Shown: one piece after another, positions 8,416 to 16,894 of the stretch | Layout: every line of letters begins with the position of its first letter | How positions within the stretch are numbered: the first letter of the stretch is position 1 | Origin: Micromonospora kangleipakensis | GTDB taxonomy: Bacteria; Actinomycetota; Actinomycetes; Mycobacteriales; Micromonosporaceae | Direction of reading: 5' to 3' | Assembly (NCBI RefSeq): GCF_004217615.1 | Contig: NZ_SHLD01000001.1 | Coordinates: forward strand, 4,960,001 to 5,024,000 | DNA length: 64,000 nucleotides | Notes under the pieces: generated by a model | Told to the model about the DNA's origin: nothing | What the model saw: only the letters and a program-made list of their open reading frames with translations | Databases searched by the model: none | Position numbers and translations under genes: made by a program

Positions 8416-9320
8416 AGTGATGGCAGGGGCGTGGTGGCGCCCTGGAGGTGGGCGACCATGTCGGAGATGGGTGGACGTGCGCGCGGCCGGCGCACGAGGA
8501 AGATCTCGCGGGCGATCGGCCGGTCGAGGTCGCGGACGACGTAGTCACCCGGTTCGGCGGAGCGCAGGGTGGTGTCCGGGACGATGGCAACGCCGATGCC
8601 GGCGCTGACGAGGGCGAGGGTGACTGCGTAGTCCCGGGTCTCGTAGGCCACGCGTAGCTCGACGCCGGCCCGTCGGGCCGCCCCGTCAAGGGCCACTCGG
8701 TTGGGTACCCCGGGTCCGCCGGAGATCCACTCGTCGGAGGCGAGCGCGGCCAACGTCAGCCGATCGGTGCTGGCGTGGCGGTGGCCGGTGGGCAGCACGA
8801 GCCGCAGTGGGTCGGCCATCAGGTGCGCCCGGTGCAGGCCGGTGGCTGGCGGCAGCGGCACGTCGGGGTAGCGGTGCGTGATCAGCAGATCGAGGTCGCC
8901 GGAGGTGACCAGGCCGTACCCGTCGGGCGGCTCGATGTCCAGCAGGGAGAGGCGTACCTGCGGGTGGGCGCGGCGGAACGTGGCCAGTGCGGTGGGGACG
9001 AGCGCCTTACCGGCACTGGCGAACGTGCCAAGGGACAGGTGCTCACGGGGTAGCCGGCGGGCACCCCGAACGGCCTCTTCGGCGTCGTGGAGAGCGCCGA
9101 GGACACGCTCACCGTGGCGGACCAGCAACTCACCGGTCGCGGTCGGCCGTACGCCGCTGGGTCCGCGGTCGACGAGGCGGTCGCCGACCTCCCGCTCCAG
9201 CTTCGCCAACTGCTGGGACAGGGCGGAGGCAGTGAAGCCCATGCGCTTGGCCGCCGCCGCGATCGAGCCGGCGTGGGCGACCTCGACGAGGACTCGCAGG
9301 CGCTCGACATCCAGTCCCAT
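8412..9320 (-). CDS. LysR-family transcriptional regulator
   Basis: Encodes 302 residues. The winged HTH is at residues 3-62 (VEVAHAGSIAAAAKRMGFTASALSQQLAKLERE), followed by the two-lobed effector-binding domain from about 90 (LSLGTFASAGKALVPTALATFRRAHP). Its stop overlaps the GH65 start (ATGA), and it is divergent from the serine/threonine dehydratase across a short gap. LysR proteins usually regulate the divergent gene, so the dehydratase is the likelier main target, with GH65 possibly included. Confidence 0.92.
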   Translation of the reverse strand: MGLDVERLRVLVEVAHAGSIAAAAKRMGFTASALSQQLAKLEREVGDRLVDRGPSGVRPTATGELLVRHGERVLGALHDAEEAVRGARRLPREHLSLGTFASAGKALVPTALATFRRAHPQVRLSLLDIEPPDGYGLVTSGDLDLLITHRYPDVPLPPATGLHRAHLMADPLRLVLPTGHRHASTDRLTLAALASDEWISGGPGVPNRVALDGAARRAGVELRVAYETRDYAVTLALVSAGIGVAIVPDTTLRSAEPGDYVVRDLDRPIAREIFLVRRPRARPPISDMVAHLQGATTPLPSL

Positions 9321-9388
9321 TAGCGCTCCTTACGTCCCGTTAGCAAGTCCCGCTCCAGCTTATGGCCTGGGGCGGGCAGAGTGGGGGC

Positions 9389-10348
9389 ATGATCCGACAC
9401 GCGCAGATCGGGGCGGCGGCGCTGCCGGCGGCCGAGGACGTCAGGCGGGCCGCCCAGCGGATCGCGCCGTACATCCGACGTACGCCCGTACTGGAAGCGG
9501 CCGTGGACGGCCGCCGGCTGACGCTGAAGCTGGAACACCTGCAACTCACCGGCTCGTTCAAGGTCCGCGGCGCGCTCAACGCGCTGCTGAGCGGGCCGGG
9601 CACCGACCGTGTGGTGACCGCCTCGGGCGGCAACCACGGGCTCGGCGTGGCCGTCAGCTCCCGCCTGCTCGGCGCCCGCGCCACGATCTACGTGCCGCAG
9701 ACGGTGCCACCGGACAAGCAACGACGCATCGCCGCGACCGGCGCCGACGTGGTCCGGCACGGCCGGTCGTACGCCGAGGCCGAACTGGCCGCCCGGACGT
9801 ACGCCGACGAGCAGGGACTGCGTTACCTGCCCGCCTACGACGACCCCGACGTCGTGGCCGGGCAGGGCACGGTGGGCCTGGAGATCGCAGACCAGGCGCC
9901 GGACTGCGATACCGTGGCGGTTGCGGTCGGCGGCGGCGGGCTAATCGCCGGGGTGAGCCTGGCGGCCGGGGTGAGCCTGGCGGCCGGGGCGCGCGCCGTC
10001 ATCGGCGTGGAGCCGGAAGGGTGTGCCAGCCTGCACGCCGCGGTTGCCGCCGGAGAACCGGTCGACAGCCCGGTCGATTCGGTAGCAGCGTCCGCGCTCG
10101 GTGCGAGCCGGGTCGGGCGCATCCCGTACGCGATCCTTGGGGCGACCGCCCCGCAGCTGGCCCTCGTCGACGACCCCCAGATCATCGCCGCTCGCGACCG
10201 GCTATGGGACGAGTTCCGGCTGGCCGTGGAACCGGCCGGCGCAGCCGCGTTCGCGGCCTGGCTCGCCGGACAGGTCCCCGGCGACCACGCCTGCCTGATC
10301 GTCTGCGGCGCCAACACCGACTGGTCCCCAACCGGCGAGAGCCGGTGA
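9389..10348 (+). CDS. Serine/threonine dehydratase, PLP fold-type II
   Basis: Encodes 319 residues from the ATG at 9389 (an ATG at 9362 would add nine residues). The PLP lysine is in LTGSFKVRGA (about residue 58), and the phosphate-binding loops are ASGGNHGLG and VGGGGLIAG. It probably deaminates L-serine or L-threonine to the 2-oxo acid, or racemises a related substrate. Directly after the second glycine loop the protein repeats AGVSLA twice, caused by an 18-bp tandem duplication (9947-9982). The frame stays open, but helix length near the cofactor site changes. It is divergent from a LysR gene. Confidence 0.88.
   Translation: MIRHAQIGAAALPAAEDVRRAAQRIAPYIRRTPVLEAAVDGRRLTLKLEHLQLTGSFKVRGALNALLSGPGTDRVVTASGGNHGLGVAVSSRLLGARATIYVPQTVPPDKQRRIAATGADVVRHGRSYAEAELAARTYADEQGLRYLPAYDDPDVVAGQGTVGLEIADQAPDCDTVAVAVGGGGLIAGVSLAAGVSLAAGARAVIGVEPEGCASLHAAVAAGEPVDSPVDSVAASALGASRVGRIPYAILGATAPQLALVDDPQIIAARDRLWDEFRLAVEPAGAAAFAAWLAGQVPGDHACLIVCGANTDWSPTGESR
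9947..9989 (+). repeat. 18-bp tandem duplication inside dehydratase gene
   Basis: GCCGGGGTGAGCCTGGCG occurs twice in perfect tandem (9947-9964 and 9965-9982), followed by the first seven bases of a third copy. It adds six residues in frame. Perfect identity suggests a recent slippage event. Confidence 0.9.
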
Positions 10349-10362
10349 ACTGGGAGCGCCTA

Positions 10363-10650
10363 TTAGCCGACCTGCCGGTTCCGGATAACGATGGCGCCGA
10401 CGACCATCTGGCCGGCACTGCCGTGCCCCCCACCGAAGTTGCCGACCACCACCAGCGCCCGGTCGCCCTCTTTGGAAACAGCGGTAGTCGGGGACGTTCC
10501 GCCGGTAGTCGAGGCAGCCGGTCGCGCGGTATGGGTGGTAGCACGCCGGCCCGAACCTGAACGGGTAACCGGTCGCCAGGGCGGACGGGTTGCCGTCGCG
10601 GATGGCTTGAGTGCCAGCGCGCCGGGTGCGGCAGCATCAACCTGTGCCGG
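10363..10650 (-). other. 95-codon open frame following the PaiB stop in the same frame
   Basis: Reading leftward, the frame of the PaiB-like gene stays open for 95 codons after its TGA (10651-10653) until TAA at 10363-10365. The conceptual peptide is Pro/Thr/Ser-rich, then ends KEGDRALVVVGNFGGGHG and VVGAIVIRNRQVG, which looks protein-like. No good ATG start is present. It may be a relic of another gene, or chance in GC-rich DNA. Confidence 0.3.
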
Positions 10651-11274
10651 TCAGCGGGGGCGGTGCGCAGCAACGGCGGCGGCGCTGCGGTTATCGCCCA
10701 GGTGGCGCAGCTCGGCGATGACCGCGTCCATGTCAGTGGTTGGGCGGTTCTGGCTGAGCTTGAACTTCGCTTCCACGCGGGTGATGCGGACCTCGACACC
10801 GACGATGGCGCGCAGCTGTCCGGCGACGAACGCCGCTGGGGCGTCGTCGACCGACCACGGCTCGGCGCGCCCGGCCTCGTGCCGTTCGGTCAGCCGCCGC
10901 ACCTGCGCTTCTAGCCAGGCCGGGTCGTCGTGCACGTGCAGCTGTCCGTAGATGTGGGCGGTGATGTAGTTCCAGGTCGGCACCACCCGGTGATGCTCGG
11001 CCTTCGAGGGATACCACGATGGGCTGATGTAGGCATCCGGTCCCCGCGCGATGACGAGCGCCTCGCCGAGCGCCGGTAGGCGCCACTGGTCGTTGTTGCG
11101 CGCCAAGTGTCCCAGCAGCGCGCCGTGTGTGCCGGCGTGCAGGTCGTAGACCCACGGCAGCATGCTGGCCTGCAGGCCCTGGGCGGTGGTGGTGATCAGA
11201 TCGGCGGCGCCGATGTGATGCAGCACCTGCTGTACCGCCTGCTCGTCGCCGGCGAAGTGGGCCGGAACGTACAT
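10651..11274 (-). CDS. PaiB-like FMN-binding protein
   Basis: Encodes 207 residues, the usual full length for the FMN_bind_2/PaiB family. Family landmarks are all present: N-terminal MYVPAHF, HLARNN, YISPSWY, VPTWNY and C-terminal KFKLSQNR. These proteins have a split-barrel flavin-binding fold and were first described as negative regulators of sporulation and protease genes in Bacillus; in many bacteria the role is unproven. The start is the conserved MYVP. An open frame continues after the stop (10363-10650) but is not needed for a complete domain. Confidence 0.92.
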   Translation of the reverse strand: MYVPAHFAGDEQAVQQVLHHIGAADLITTTAQGLQASMLPWVYDLHAGTHGALLGHLARNNDQWRLPALGEALVIARGPDAYISPSWYPSKAEHHRVVPTWNYITAHIYGQLHVHDDPAWLEAQVRRLTERHEAGRAEPWSVDDAPAAFVAGQLRAIVGVEVRITRVEAKFKLSQNRPTTDMDAVIAELRHLGDNRSAAAVAAHRPR

Positions 11275-11432
11275 CGTGATTCTCCCGCCATGGTCATCCG
11301 CCCCCAGCTTGGCAGCGGCTCCGACACCTCTTGCTCCAACCGGCGGTTGAAACGGGGTGTGGATCTTCGTGGATGGGGTTCAGCCTGATAGCCGTACTGG
11401 ACAGCGCCCGCAGGTCCTTTGCGGCAAGTTTT

Positions 11433-12352
11433 CTACCTCCATGACTGTCCAGTCGAGGCGGGGGCGGCGGCGTGCGTGACGGCGGCGGCCACGGCGTCCA
11501 GTGAACGGGGGTGCGTGGCCAGGAAAAGGTTCGGTTCGATTAGCTCCAGCTCCATCACGAGGGGGTCGCCTGCCTCGTCGGAGACGAGGTCGACCCGCGC
11601 ACATAGCGGTTCGTCGGTGCCGGGGACCGCGGCTCGCGTGGCCCGGGCCAGGGCGATCTCGTCGGCCGACGGAGTCCAGCTGCGCATACCGGGGTGCGCC
11701 TCCCGCGGACCGTCGTAGCCGGCGCCGCGGGCGAGCACGGGGCCCTTGCGGATAGCGTGCAGGTAGTCGCCGCCGACGAATACCAGCGCCCGTTCGCCGG
11801 CGGTGTCAACGTGGTCAGGTAGGGCTGGATCATGACGGTCACGCCGTCGCCGTGCAGCATCCGGATGTGCTCGAGCGCCCGGTTGGTCTCAGCGGGGCGG
11901 TAGCGGGCGGCGTTCAGGGCGCCAGCGCCGACTGCAGGTTTCACCACGAATTCCCGGTCACCGGGTACGACCGGAGCAGTTCCCGGGGGCAGATAGGTGG
12001 TGGGGACGACCGGGATGCCACTGTCGCGTAGCGCACCGAGGTAGGTCTTGTCGCAGTTCCACCGGATCAGACTCGCCGGGTTGGCGAGCCGGGTGACCGC
12101 TGCACAGCGGTCCGCCCAGGCGAGGAACTCAGCCACCCGCCCGGGGTAATCCCAGGTGGAACGGATCAGTGCCAGATCGAACGTGGACCAATCGACCGCG
12201 AGGTCGTCCCAAGCGACCACTTCGGCGTGCGCGTTCTGGCGGAGCCGTTCGGCGAGCAGCGGCAGATCGACGGCGCCCCCCGGTTGTTCCCGGGCGGTCA
12301 CCAGCGCAACCCGCCGCCGACGTTCCACGCCGTACCTTTCGTCGCCGTTCAT
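11433..12352 (-). pseudogene. ATP-grasp ligase (DcsG/RimK-like), frameshifted
   Basis: Read leftward from the ATG at 12352, the first part has the layout of the DcsG-like ATP-grasp family: VALVTAREQPGG, LIRSTWDYPGR, NCDKTYLGALRDSGIPVVPT and EFVVKPAVGAGA. The frame then drifts into nonsense after IQPYLTT. The true continuation (VDTAGERALVFVGGDYLHA, then ARVDLVSDE and ELELIEPNLFL) lies in the next frame and ends at 11433. One missing base near 11810 (GTCAAC-GTGG where GTCAACCGTGG would restore the frame) explains it. Either the gene is dead or the base call is wrong. Relatives join amino-acid-like substrates, such as O-ureidoserine in cycloserine synthesis. Confidence 0.85.
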
Positions 12353-12474
12353 GTACCGCTCTCAGTCTCGAAGCACCTCTGCCAGACTCAGCCGCCCGGA
12401 CGCGACTCCACACCTGTGGGACGTACCGAGCATAGGAAGTCGGCGGCCGCCCGCTCCGAAGACCACGATGCTGC

Positions 12475-13467
12475 TCATACCGCTTCAATCCGGCTTCGCG
12501 TCTCACGTGCCGTTGCCGGCGACAACGGATTGAACGCGTGCACGAGGTCCGCGGCGATGACCTGGATCGCGTGCTCACCCACGGACAGCATGTTGCAGAA
12601 GTTCAGAAACGCGTGCATGGTTCCGGCGTACTCCACATGCGTCACGTCGACGCCGTCGGCGTCCAGGCGTGCGGCGTAGCCCCGTGCGTCGTCACGCAAG
12701 GGGTCCCGTCCGGCGCCGATGATCAATGCAGGTGGGAGCCCGGCGAGGCTTTCCGCCCGCAGCGGGGCCGCGTACGCGGTGACCTCCTGGCCGGCCAGGT
12801 ACACCGATTCACTCCATCGGCCCGGCTTGATGCTCAGAAAGATCCCGTCGAACTCCCGGTAGGACTCGGTGTCCTGGCCGAATTCCAGCACGGGATAGCA
12901 GAGCACCTGCCGCGCGATGGCGGGGCCGCCGTCGTCGCGCGCCATCAGGCAGGCGCCCGCCACCAGGGCGCCGCCCGCGCTCTGCCCACCGGCCGCGACG
13001 CGACCGTCGCCGCCGATGAGCGTGCCGTGCTCAGCCAACCAGCACATCGCGTCGTAGGTGTCGTGGAGGGCGGCCGGGAACGGATGCTCCGGCGCCAGCC
13101 GGTACTCCAGCGACACCACCGTCACATCCGCCAGGCGGGCCAGGTGGGAACACGGGTGGTCGAGATCGACCACCGATCCACCTATGAACCCGCCGCCGTG
13201 CAGCCAGAGCAGGAGGGGCCGCGGTCGCGAACCCGACGGCTGATAGACCCGGGCCAGCGTCGGACCGCCGCGCAACGGCAGGTAAATGTCAGTTGCGTGC
13301 ACGTCCGGGTGACAGTGGCCCGACAGCAGCGGGTCGGGCTTTTCGGCTCGGTCCGCCAACAGAAGGTCGTATGTCATCGGGCCGGGCGCCGGATCGTCCG
13401 CAAACCGCTCCAACAACGCGGTGGTCTCGGCCGCAAACCCCGGCTCGTCCACGAGGCGTGTCCTCAT
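12475..13467 (-). CDS. Alpha/beta hydrolase, HSL-type esterase
   Basis: Encodes 330 residues. The oxyanion-hole motif LLLWLHGGGFIGG (about residues 86-98) and the nucleophile elbow AGGQSAGG (Ser near 165) mark the hormone-sensitive-lipase subfamily. The remaining triad is probably Asp in GRDPLRDD and His in GTMHAFLNF. Such enzymes hydrolyse short-acyl esters or lactones. It lies 27 bp downstream of the DinB-like gene on the same strand, so the two may be co-transcribed. Substrate is unknown. Confidence 0.92.
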   Translation of the reverse strand: MRTRLVDEPGFAAETTALLERFADDPAPGPMTYDLLLADRAEKPDPLLSGHCHPDVHATDIYLPLRGGPTLARVYQPSGSRPRPLLLWLHGGGFIGGSVVDLDHPCSHLARLADVTVVSLEYRLAPEHPFPAALHDTYDAMCWLAEHGTLIGGDGRVAAGGQSAGGALVAGACLMARDDGGPAIARQVLCYPVLEFGQDTESYREFDGIFLSIKPGRWSESVYLAGQEVTAYAAPLRAESLAGLPPALIIGAGRDPLRDDARGYAARLDADGVDVTHVEYAGTMHAFLNFCNMLSVGEHAIQVIAADLVHAFNPLSPATARETRSRIEAV

Positions 13468-13494
13468 CGCTGTATCCCTCTCCGCTTGCGGGCT

Positions 13495-14043
13495 TCACTG
13501 CGTGGCTGCGGCCTGTGTCAGCTGGTCCAGGTGGATGGCCGCGTGCCAAAACGCCTGATGCCCCGGCACGGTCCACACCTTGCGGGCCAGCTCACCGAGT
13601 CCGTCCGCGAGCACCGGCGTCTCCCCCGGCTCGGCCCAGGACCGCTCGCTGTAGCGGGCGAACTCGTCCATCAGCGCGTCACGGACCGCCACGAGCCGGT
13701 GCAGGAGCAGCGGCGACGGGATGTGCCGACCCGCCGCGACGCCGCCCCGGTTCAGCCGCCGCCCGGCATCGGGTGTTTCCCAGCGGGGGTCCAGGCTCCA
13801 GTGCGACCGGCCCGCAACCGCCTCGCTGAGCACCGCCAGGTTGATCTCGTCCCACATCAACACGTGCGCCACCAAGTCGTGCAGCGACTCGCAGAAGTCT
13901 CCGAGCGGCCCGGAGAGCACGTGGTACTCCGCGGTGAGTTGCTGCTCGGACAACCGCTCGACGCGGGTGAGGAGCAGATCGTGGTCGACCCGGATGCGCC
14001 GGGTGGCCTCGTCGAGCGACAGGGTGTCACGGGTGGTGTTCAC
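13495..14043 (-). CDS. DinB/ClbS-like four-helix protein
   Basis: Encodes 182 residues from the GTG at 14043, preceded by GGAAGG at about 6 nt. Sequence features match the DinB-like superfamily (ClbS/DUF1706 type): an LHDLVAHVLMWDE segment and a C-terminal GHQAFWHAAIHLDQLT with spaced histidines that could bind a metal. Members include thiol-dependent isomerases/transferases and the colibactin-resistance hydrolase ClbS. It sits just upstream of the esterase on the same strand. The exact family and function are uncertain. Confidence 0.7.
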   Translation of the reverse strand: MNTTRDTLSLDEATRRIRVDHDLLLTRVERLSEQQLTAEYHVLSGPLGDFCESLHDLVAHVLMWDEINLAVLSEAVAGRSHWSLDPRWETPDAGRRLNRGGVAAGRHIPSPLLLHRLVAVRDALMDEFARYSERSWAEPGETPVLADGLGELARKVWTVPGHQAFWHAAIHLDQLTQAAATQ

Positions 14044-14188
14044 GGATGGCCTTCCGGAGACGAGCAACGCGACGGACGCCGGGACAGCATGGGCTGCGCC
14101 GGGAGCGGGGCCAACTGAACACCGGCCTGGCGCGACCGGCCAGTGGACTGACGACTTCCGTCAGACGTTCCTCAGCCTCCGTCGAAGC

Positions 14189-15226
14189 TCAGCGCAGCAG
14201 CAGCGCGATGAGGTCGGTGCCGAGCACCTCGATGGCATCGACGTCGAGGTGGTACTGCACGAACCGGCCTCGCCGCGACGCCCCGGCGAGTCCCGCGGCG
14301 GCGAGCGCGCGCAGGTGTCGGTTGACCAGGGTCGGGTCCATGCGCCACAGAGCTGCGATCTCGCCGGCGGTCCGGGGCTCGGTCGCGATCGCGCGTGCGA
14401 TCTCAAGCCGGCCCGGATTTGCGACGGTCTCCAGACGGCGCAGCAGCTCACGAACCGACGGGACCGGTTGACCCGCCTCGGCCGCGTGGATGAGCAGGAG
14501 CGGATGGCCCGGCACGTCCGCTACATAGAGGTGAGGCCGGATGAAGGCGCTCGGGGCCACCAGCAGCCCGCGCCGGGACACGTCGTGGCGGGTGTTCTGG
14601 ACCTTGGCGATGGTCACCCCATTACCCGCGTCGGAAGCTGTCACCGACGGGTCGATCGTCGCCAACGCCCGCGCGGCACCCTGGGCGGAGACCGTGTCGG
14701 CGAAGCGACGCGCCCGGGCGGCCAACAGCGACCTGACCCTGGTCCACTCGGCCGAGAACCACTCCCGCCAACTCTGCTCTAGGAACTCGAGGAAGTCCGC
14801 GACAGCCTGATCCGGCCGCTCGACCAGTGCCTGTACCAGGGCGGCCACCGCTCGACCCCGGGCACGGCTCCAGTGCAGAGCCGCGCGTACGTCGCCCGAC
14901 GGTGAGAGCGGACGCAGCAACTGCAGGGCCAGCTGCGACGCGGGTATCGCACACAACTCGTCGAGCTGGCCGGGAAAGTCAGCCGAGGAGGATGCCGCCA
15001 CGAAGGGCGCCGACCTGATGGCCTGGGTGGTCCAGGACCAGGACTGCGTCAGCTCGGCGAGCCGCGGACTCATACCGGCACGGACGGCCGCCGCCCATTC
15101 GTCGGCGTAGTGGTGGGCTGGATCATGCAGGACGTGCAGCGCGGAGCCCAGCTCGACCAGCGGTGACACCACCGGCACCGCACGCCCCGACGCGGCCGAG
15201 TCCAGACCGGTGATCGCGATGGGCAT
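14189..15226 (-). CDS. DUF5937/ArsR-type transcriptional regulator
   Basis: Encodes 345 residues. The first two thirds match the all-helical DUF5937 arrangement (VSPLVELGSALHVLHDPAHH, and later RRGLLVAPSAFIRPHLYV). Residues 265-330 form an ArsR-like winged helix (RLEIARAIATEPRTAGEIAALWRMDPTLVNRHLRALAAAGL). Such proteins are common in actinomycetes as putative repressors. Target genes are unknown; the nearest co-oriented genes are the DinB-like protein and the esterase, after a 145-bp gap. Confidence 0.85.
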   Translation of the reverse strand: MPIAITGLDSAASGRAVPVVSPLVELGSALHVLHDPAHHYADEWAAAVRAGMSPRLAELTQSWSWTTQAIRSAPFVAASSSADFPGQLDELCAIPASQLALQLLRPLSPSGDVRAALHWSRARGRAVAALVQALVERPDQAVADFLEFLEQSWREWFSAEWTRVRSLLAARARRFADTVSAQGAARALATIDPSVTASDAGNGVTIAKVQNTRHDVSRRGLLVAPSAFIRPHLYVADVPGHPLLLIHAAEAGQPVPSVRELLRRLETVANPGRLEIARAIATEPRTAGEIAALWRMDPTLVNRHLRALAAAGLAGASRRGRFVQYHLDVDAIEVLGTDLIALLLR

Positions 15227-15569
15227 GAGCTCTACCTTCCGGAGATTTGTCCTGATGTAGCGACGATATGGTGGTCGAGCTCAGAGCTACCTGCCCTTGT
15301 TGGAGGTGTGAGGTAGCCCGGACCGCAGGCCACCGCCTCGAGGTCGACCGCGTCGTCACCGCCTGCGCCGGCATCCATCGACGGGCAACGCGTCCAGGTC
15401 GGCGTGGTGCATCTCGCAAGCTGGTCACCGTCGCCCTGGACGTCCGTTACCCGTCTGCGGGGTTCACAGCCCGATCAAGGCCTGCCCCGCCGCAGCACCA
15501 TCGACCTGACCTCACCGCGATTACCGTAGCCCCATCGAGGACGGGTGGTCGGACCCCCTGTTAGGGCTA

Positions 15570-15768
15570 CGCCCACGACCCCACCGGCGAGCCCTGCGCT
15601 CTCGCGGAATCCGGCACGTCATTCCGGAACGCTGCGACCATGTCACCCGCCGGGCCGCGAAGGGCAGCGCCGGCGGACGACCACCCACCTTCGACCGGGC
15701 GATCTACAAGAAGCGCGACGTGGTCGAACGCTGCTTCAACCGCCTCAAGCAATGGCGTGGCCTAGTGC
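15570..15768 (+). pseudogene. IS5-family transposase fragment
   Basis: Translation gives RPHRRALRSRGIRHVIPERC and then GGRPPTFDRAIYKKRDVVER followed by CFNRLKQWRGL, the conserved C-terminal block of IS5-family DDE transposases including the catalytic-region Glu (VVERCFNRLKQWRG). The 5' two thirds are absent. The 3' end stops abruptly at 15768, next to a short repeat also present near 4271. The surrounding 930-bp gap (15227-16157) holds no other recognisable gene. Confidence 0.85.
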
Positions 15769-15795
15769 GGTGTCCACTAACCTTCGCCGGGTTTT
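15764..15795 (+). repeat. Short repeat abutting the transposase fragment
   Basis: CTAGTGCGGTGTCCACTAAC begins exactly where the transposase similarity ends and matches 4271-4302 with a few mismatches. It is a candidate insertion-sequence end or target scar. Confidence 0.45.
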
Positions 15796-16157
15796 GCGGT
15801 GGGCGTTGTGGATCCTCGCCGTAGCAGGCGAGCGACTCCCCACCGGGTGGTGGGACGAGCCTCCGCAGGCCAACCGATCCTCGCGCCGCCCGGGGTGGGC
15901 GGCGGGGGTCACGTCGGGACCGGCCGGCACCGGGCAGGTGTCGGCCGGCTCGACGGTGCGTGCGCCTCGCACCCAAAGATCCGGACGGCCCTTCCAGGAG
16001 TGGCGCCTGCGGCAGGTACCGGCTGGGCGAAGAGCAGCACAAGTGATGAAATGGACCGCAATGCGGCGTCGGCTGCGACGTGCCCCGGTCGATGCCGTTC
16101 GGTGGCACACCCGGTATATCGCGAGCTCATGAGATCCCTGTGACATAGATTTGCCTG

Positions 16158-16862
16158 GTGAACGAGGCAGGTGCCGTAGTCGATCGGGTGGTGACCGACC
16201 GGGGTGAGCTCGTTCTTCGAAAATCCGGCGAGCACTTCGAGATCGTCAACAACGGCGTCTTCCTGATGGACACCCGTGCCGGAGCATCCGAGCGGCTGCT
16301 CGTGCGCGCGGCGCTCAACCTGGCAGGGCCAGGGGCGCGGGTGCTGATCGGCGGGCTGGGTGCGGGCTTCTCGCTGGCCGAGGCCACGGCCTCCGCCGCG
16401 CCCGCGGAGATCGTGGTCCTAGAGATCGAGGAGACCCTCATCGACTGGCACCGCGACCGCCTGGCTGCCTACAGCGGCAAGGCGCTCGACGACGCCCGGG
16501 TGCGAATCGTGAACGAAGACATCGTGGCGTGGCTTCGTACCACCCAAGGGGTCTTCGACGCCATCTGCCTCGACATCGACAACGGCCCCGACTGGACCGT
16601 CTTCCAGCCCAATGCCGAGCTGTACGACGACGAGGGCACCGCCCTGCTGCGCGACCGGCTCGCCGACGACGGCGTACTGGCCGTCTGGAGCGCCTCGGCC
16701 GCACCGGCGTACGCCGCCCGTCTGGAGACGCTCATCGGCCCGGTCAGCACCCACCGCGTCGAGGTGCCGCGCGGCGAACCGGACGTCGTCTACCTGGCCC
16801 GCCGTACCGCCCCGGGCCGTCCAAGAACCAGGAGCGCGGGAAGAGGCGTTCTCCCGCAGTGA
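16158..16862 (+). CDS. Spermidine-synthase-like SAM-dependent transferase
   Basis: Encodes 234 residues from the GTG at 16158. It has the Rossmann core of the spermidine synthase family: RVLIGGLGAGFSLAEAT (glycine-rich motif), IVVLEIEETLIDWHRD (acidic residue after strand 2), RVRIVNEDI and DAICLDIDNGPDW. It lacks an obvious polyamine-specific N-terminal domain and has an Arg-rich tail, so it could be a methyltransferase-like relative. It is convergent with the large membrane protein downstream. Confidence 0.82.
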   Translation: MNEAGAVVDRVVTDRGELVLRKSGEHFEIVNNGVFLMDTRAGASERLLVRAALNLAGPGARVLIGGLGAGFSLAEATASAAPAEIVVLEIEETLIDWHRDRLAAYSGKALDDARVRIVNEDIVAWLRTTQGVFDAICLDIDNGPDWTVFQPNAELYDDEGTALLRDRLADDGVLAVWSASAAPAYAARLETLIGPVSTHRVEVPRGEPDVVYLARRTAPGRPRTRSAGRGVLPQ

Positions 16863-16894
16863 GCGCGATGGTCGAGGAAGGGGCGCCTACGGGT

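Noticed and set aside
9947..9989. Possible CRISPR-like repeat
   Set aside because: Direct tandem repeat without spacers, inside a coding gene; no cas genes.
10182..10799. 205-codon minus-strand frame overlapping the dehydratase and PaiB genes
   Set aside because: Overlaps two confident genes and has Arg/Pro/Ser-rich shadow composition.
12538..14118. Long plus-strand frame of 526 codons opposite the esterase and DinB-like genes
   Set aside because: His/Arg/Gly-rich translation without any domain; it is the complement of two well-supported genes.
15745..16146. 133-codon minus-strand frame after the transposase fragment
   Set aside because: No recognisable motif and several alternative frames of equal length; the stretch looks non-coding.
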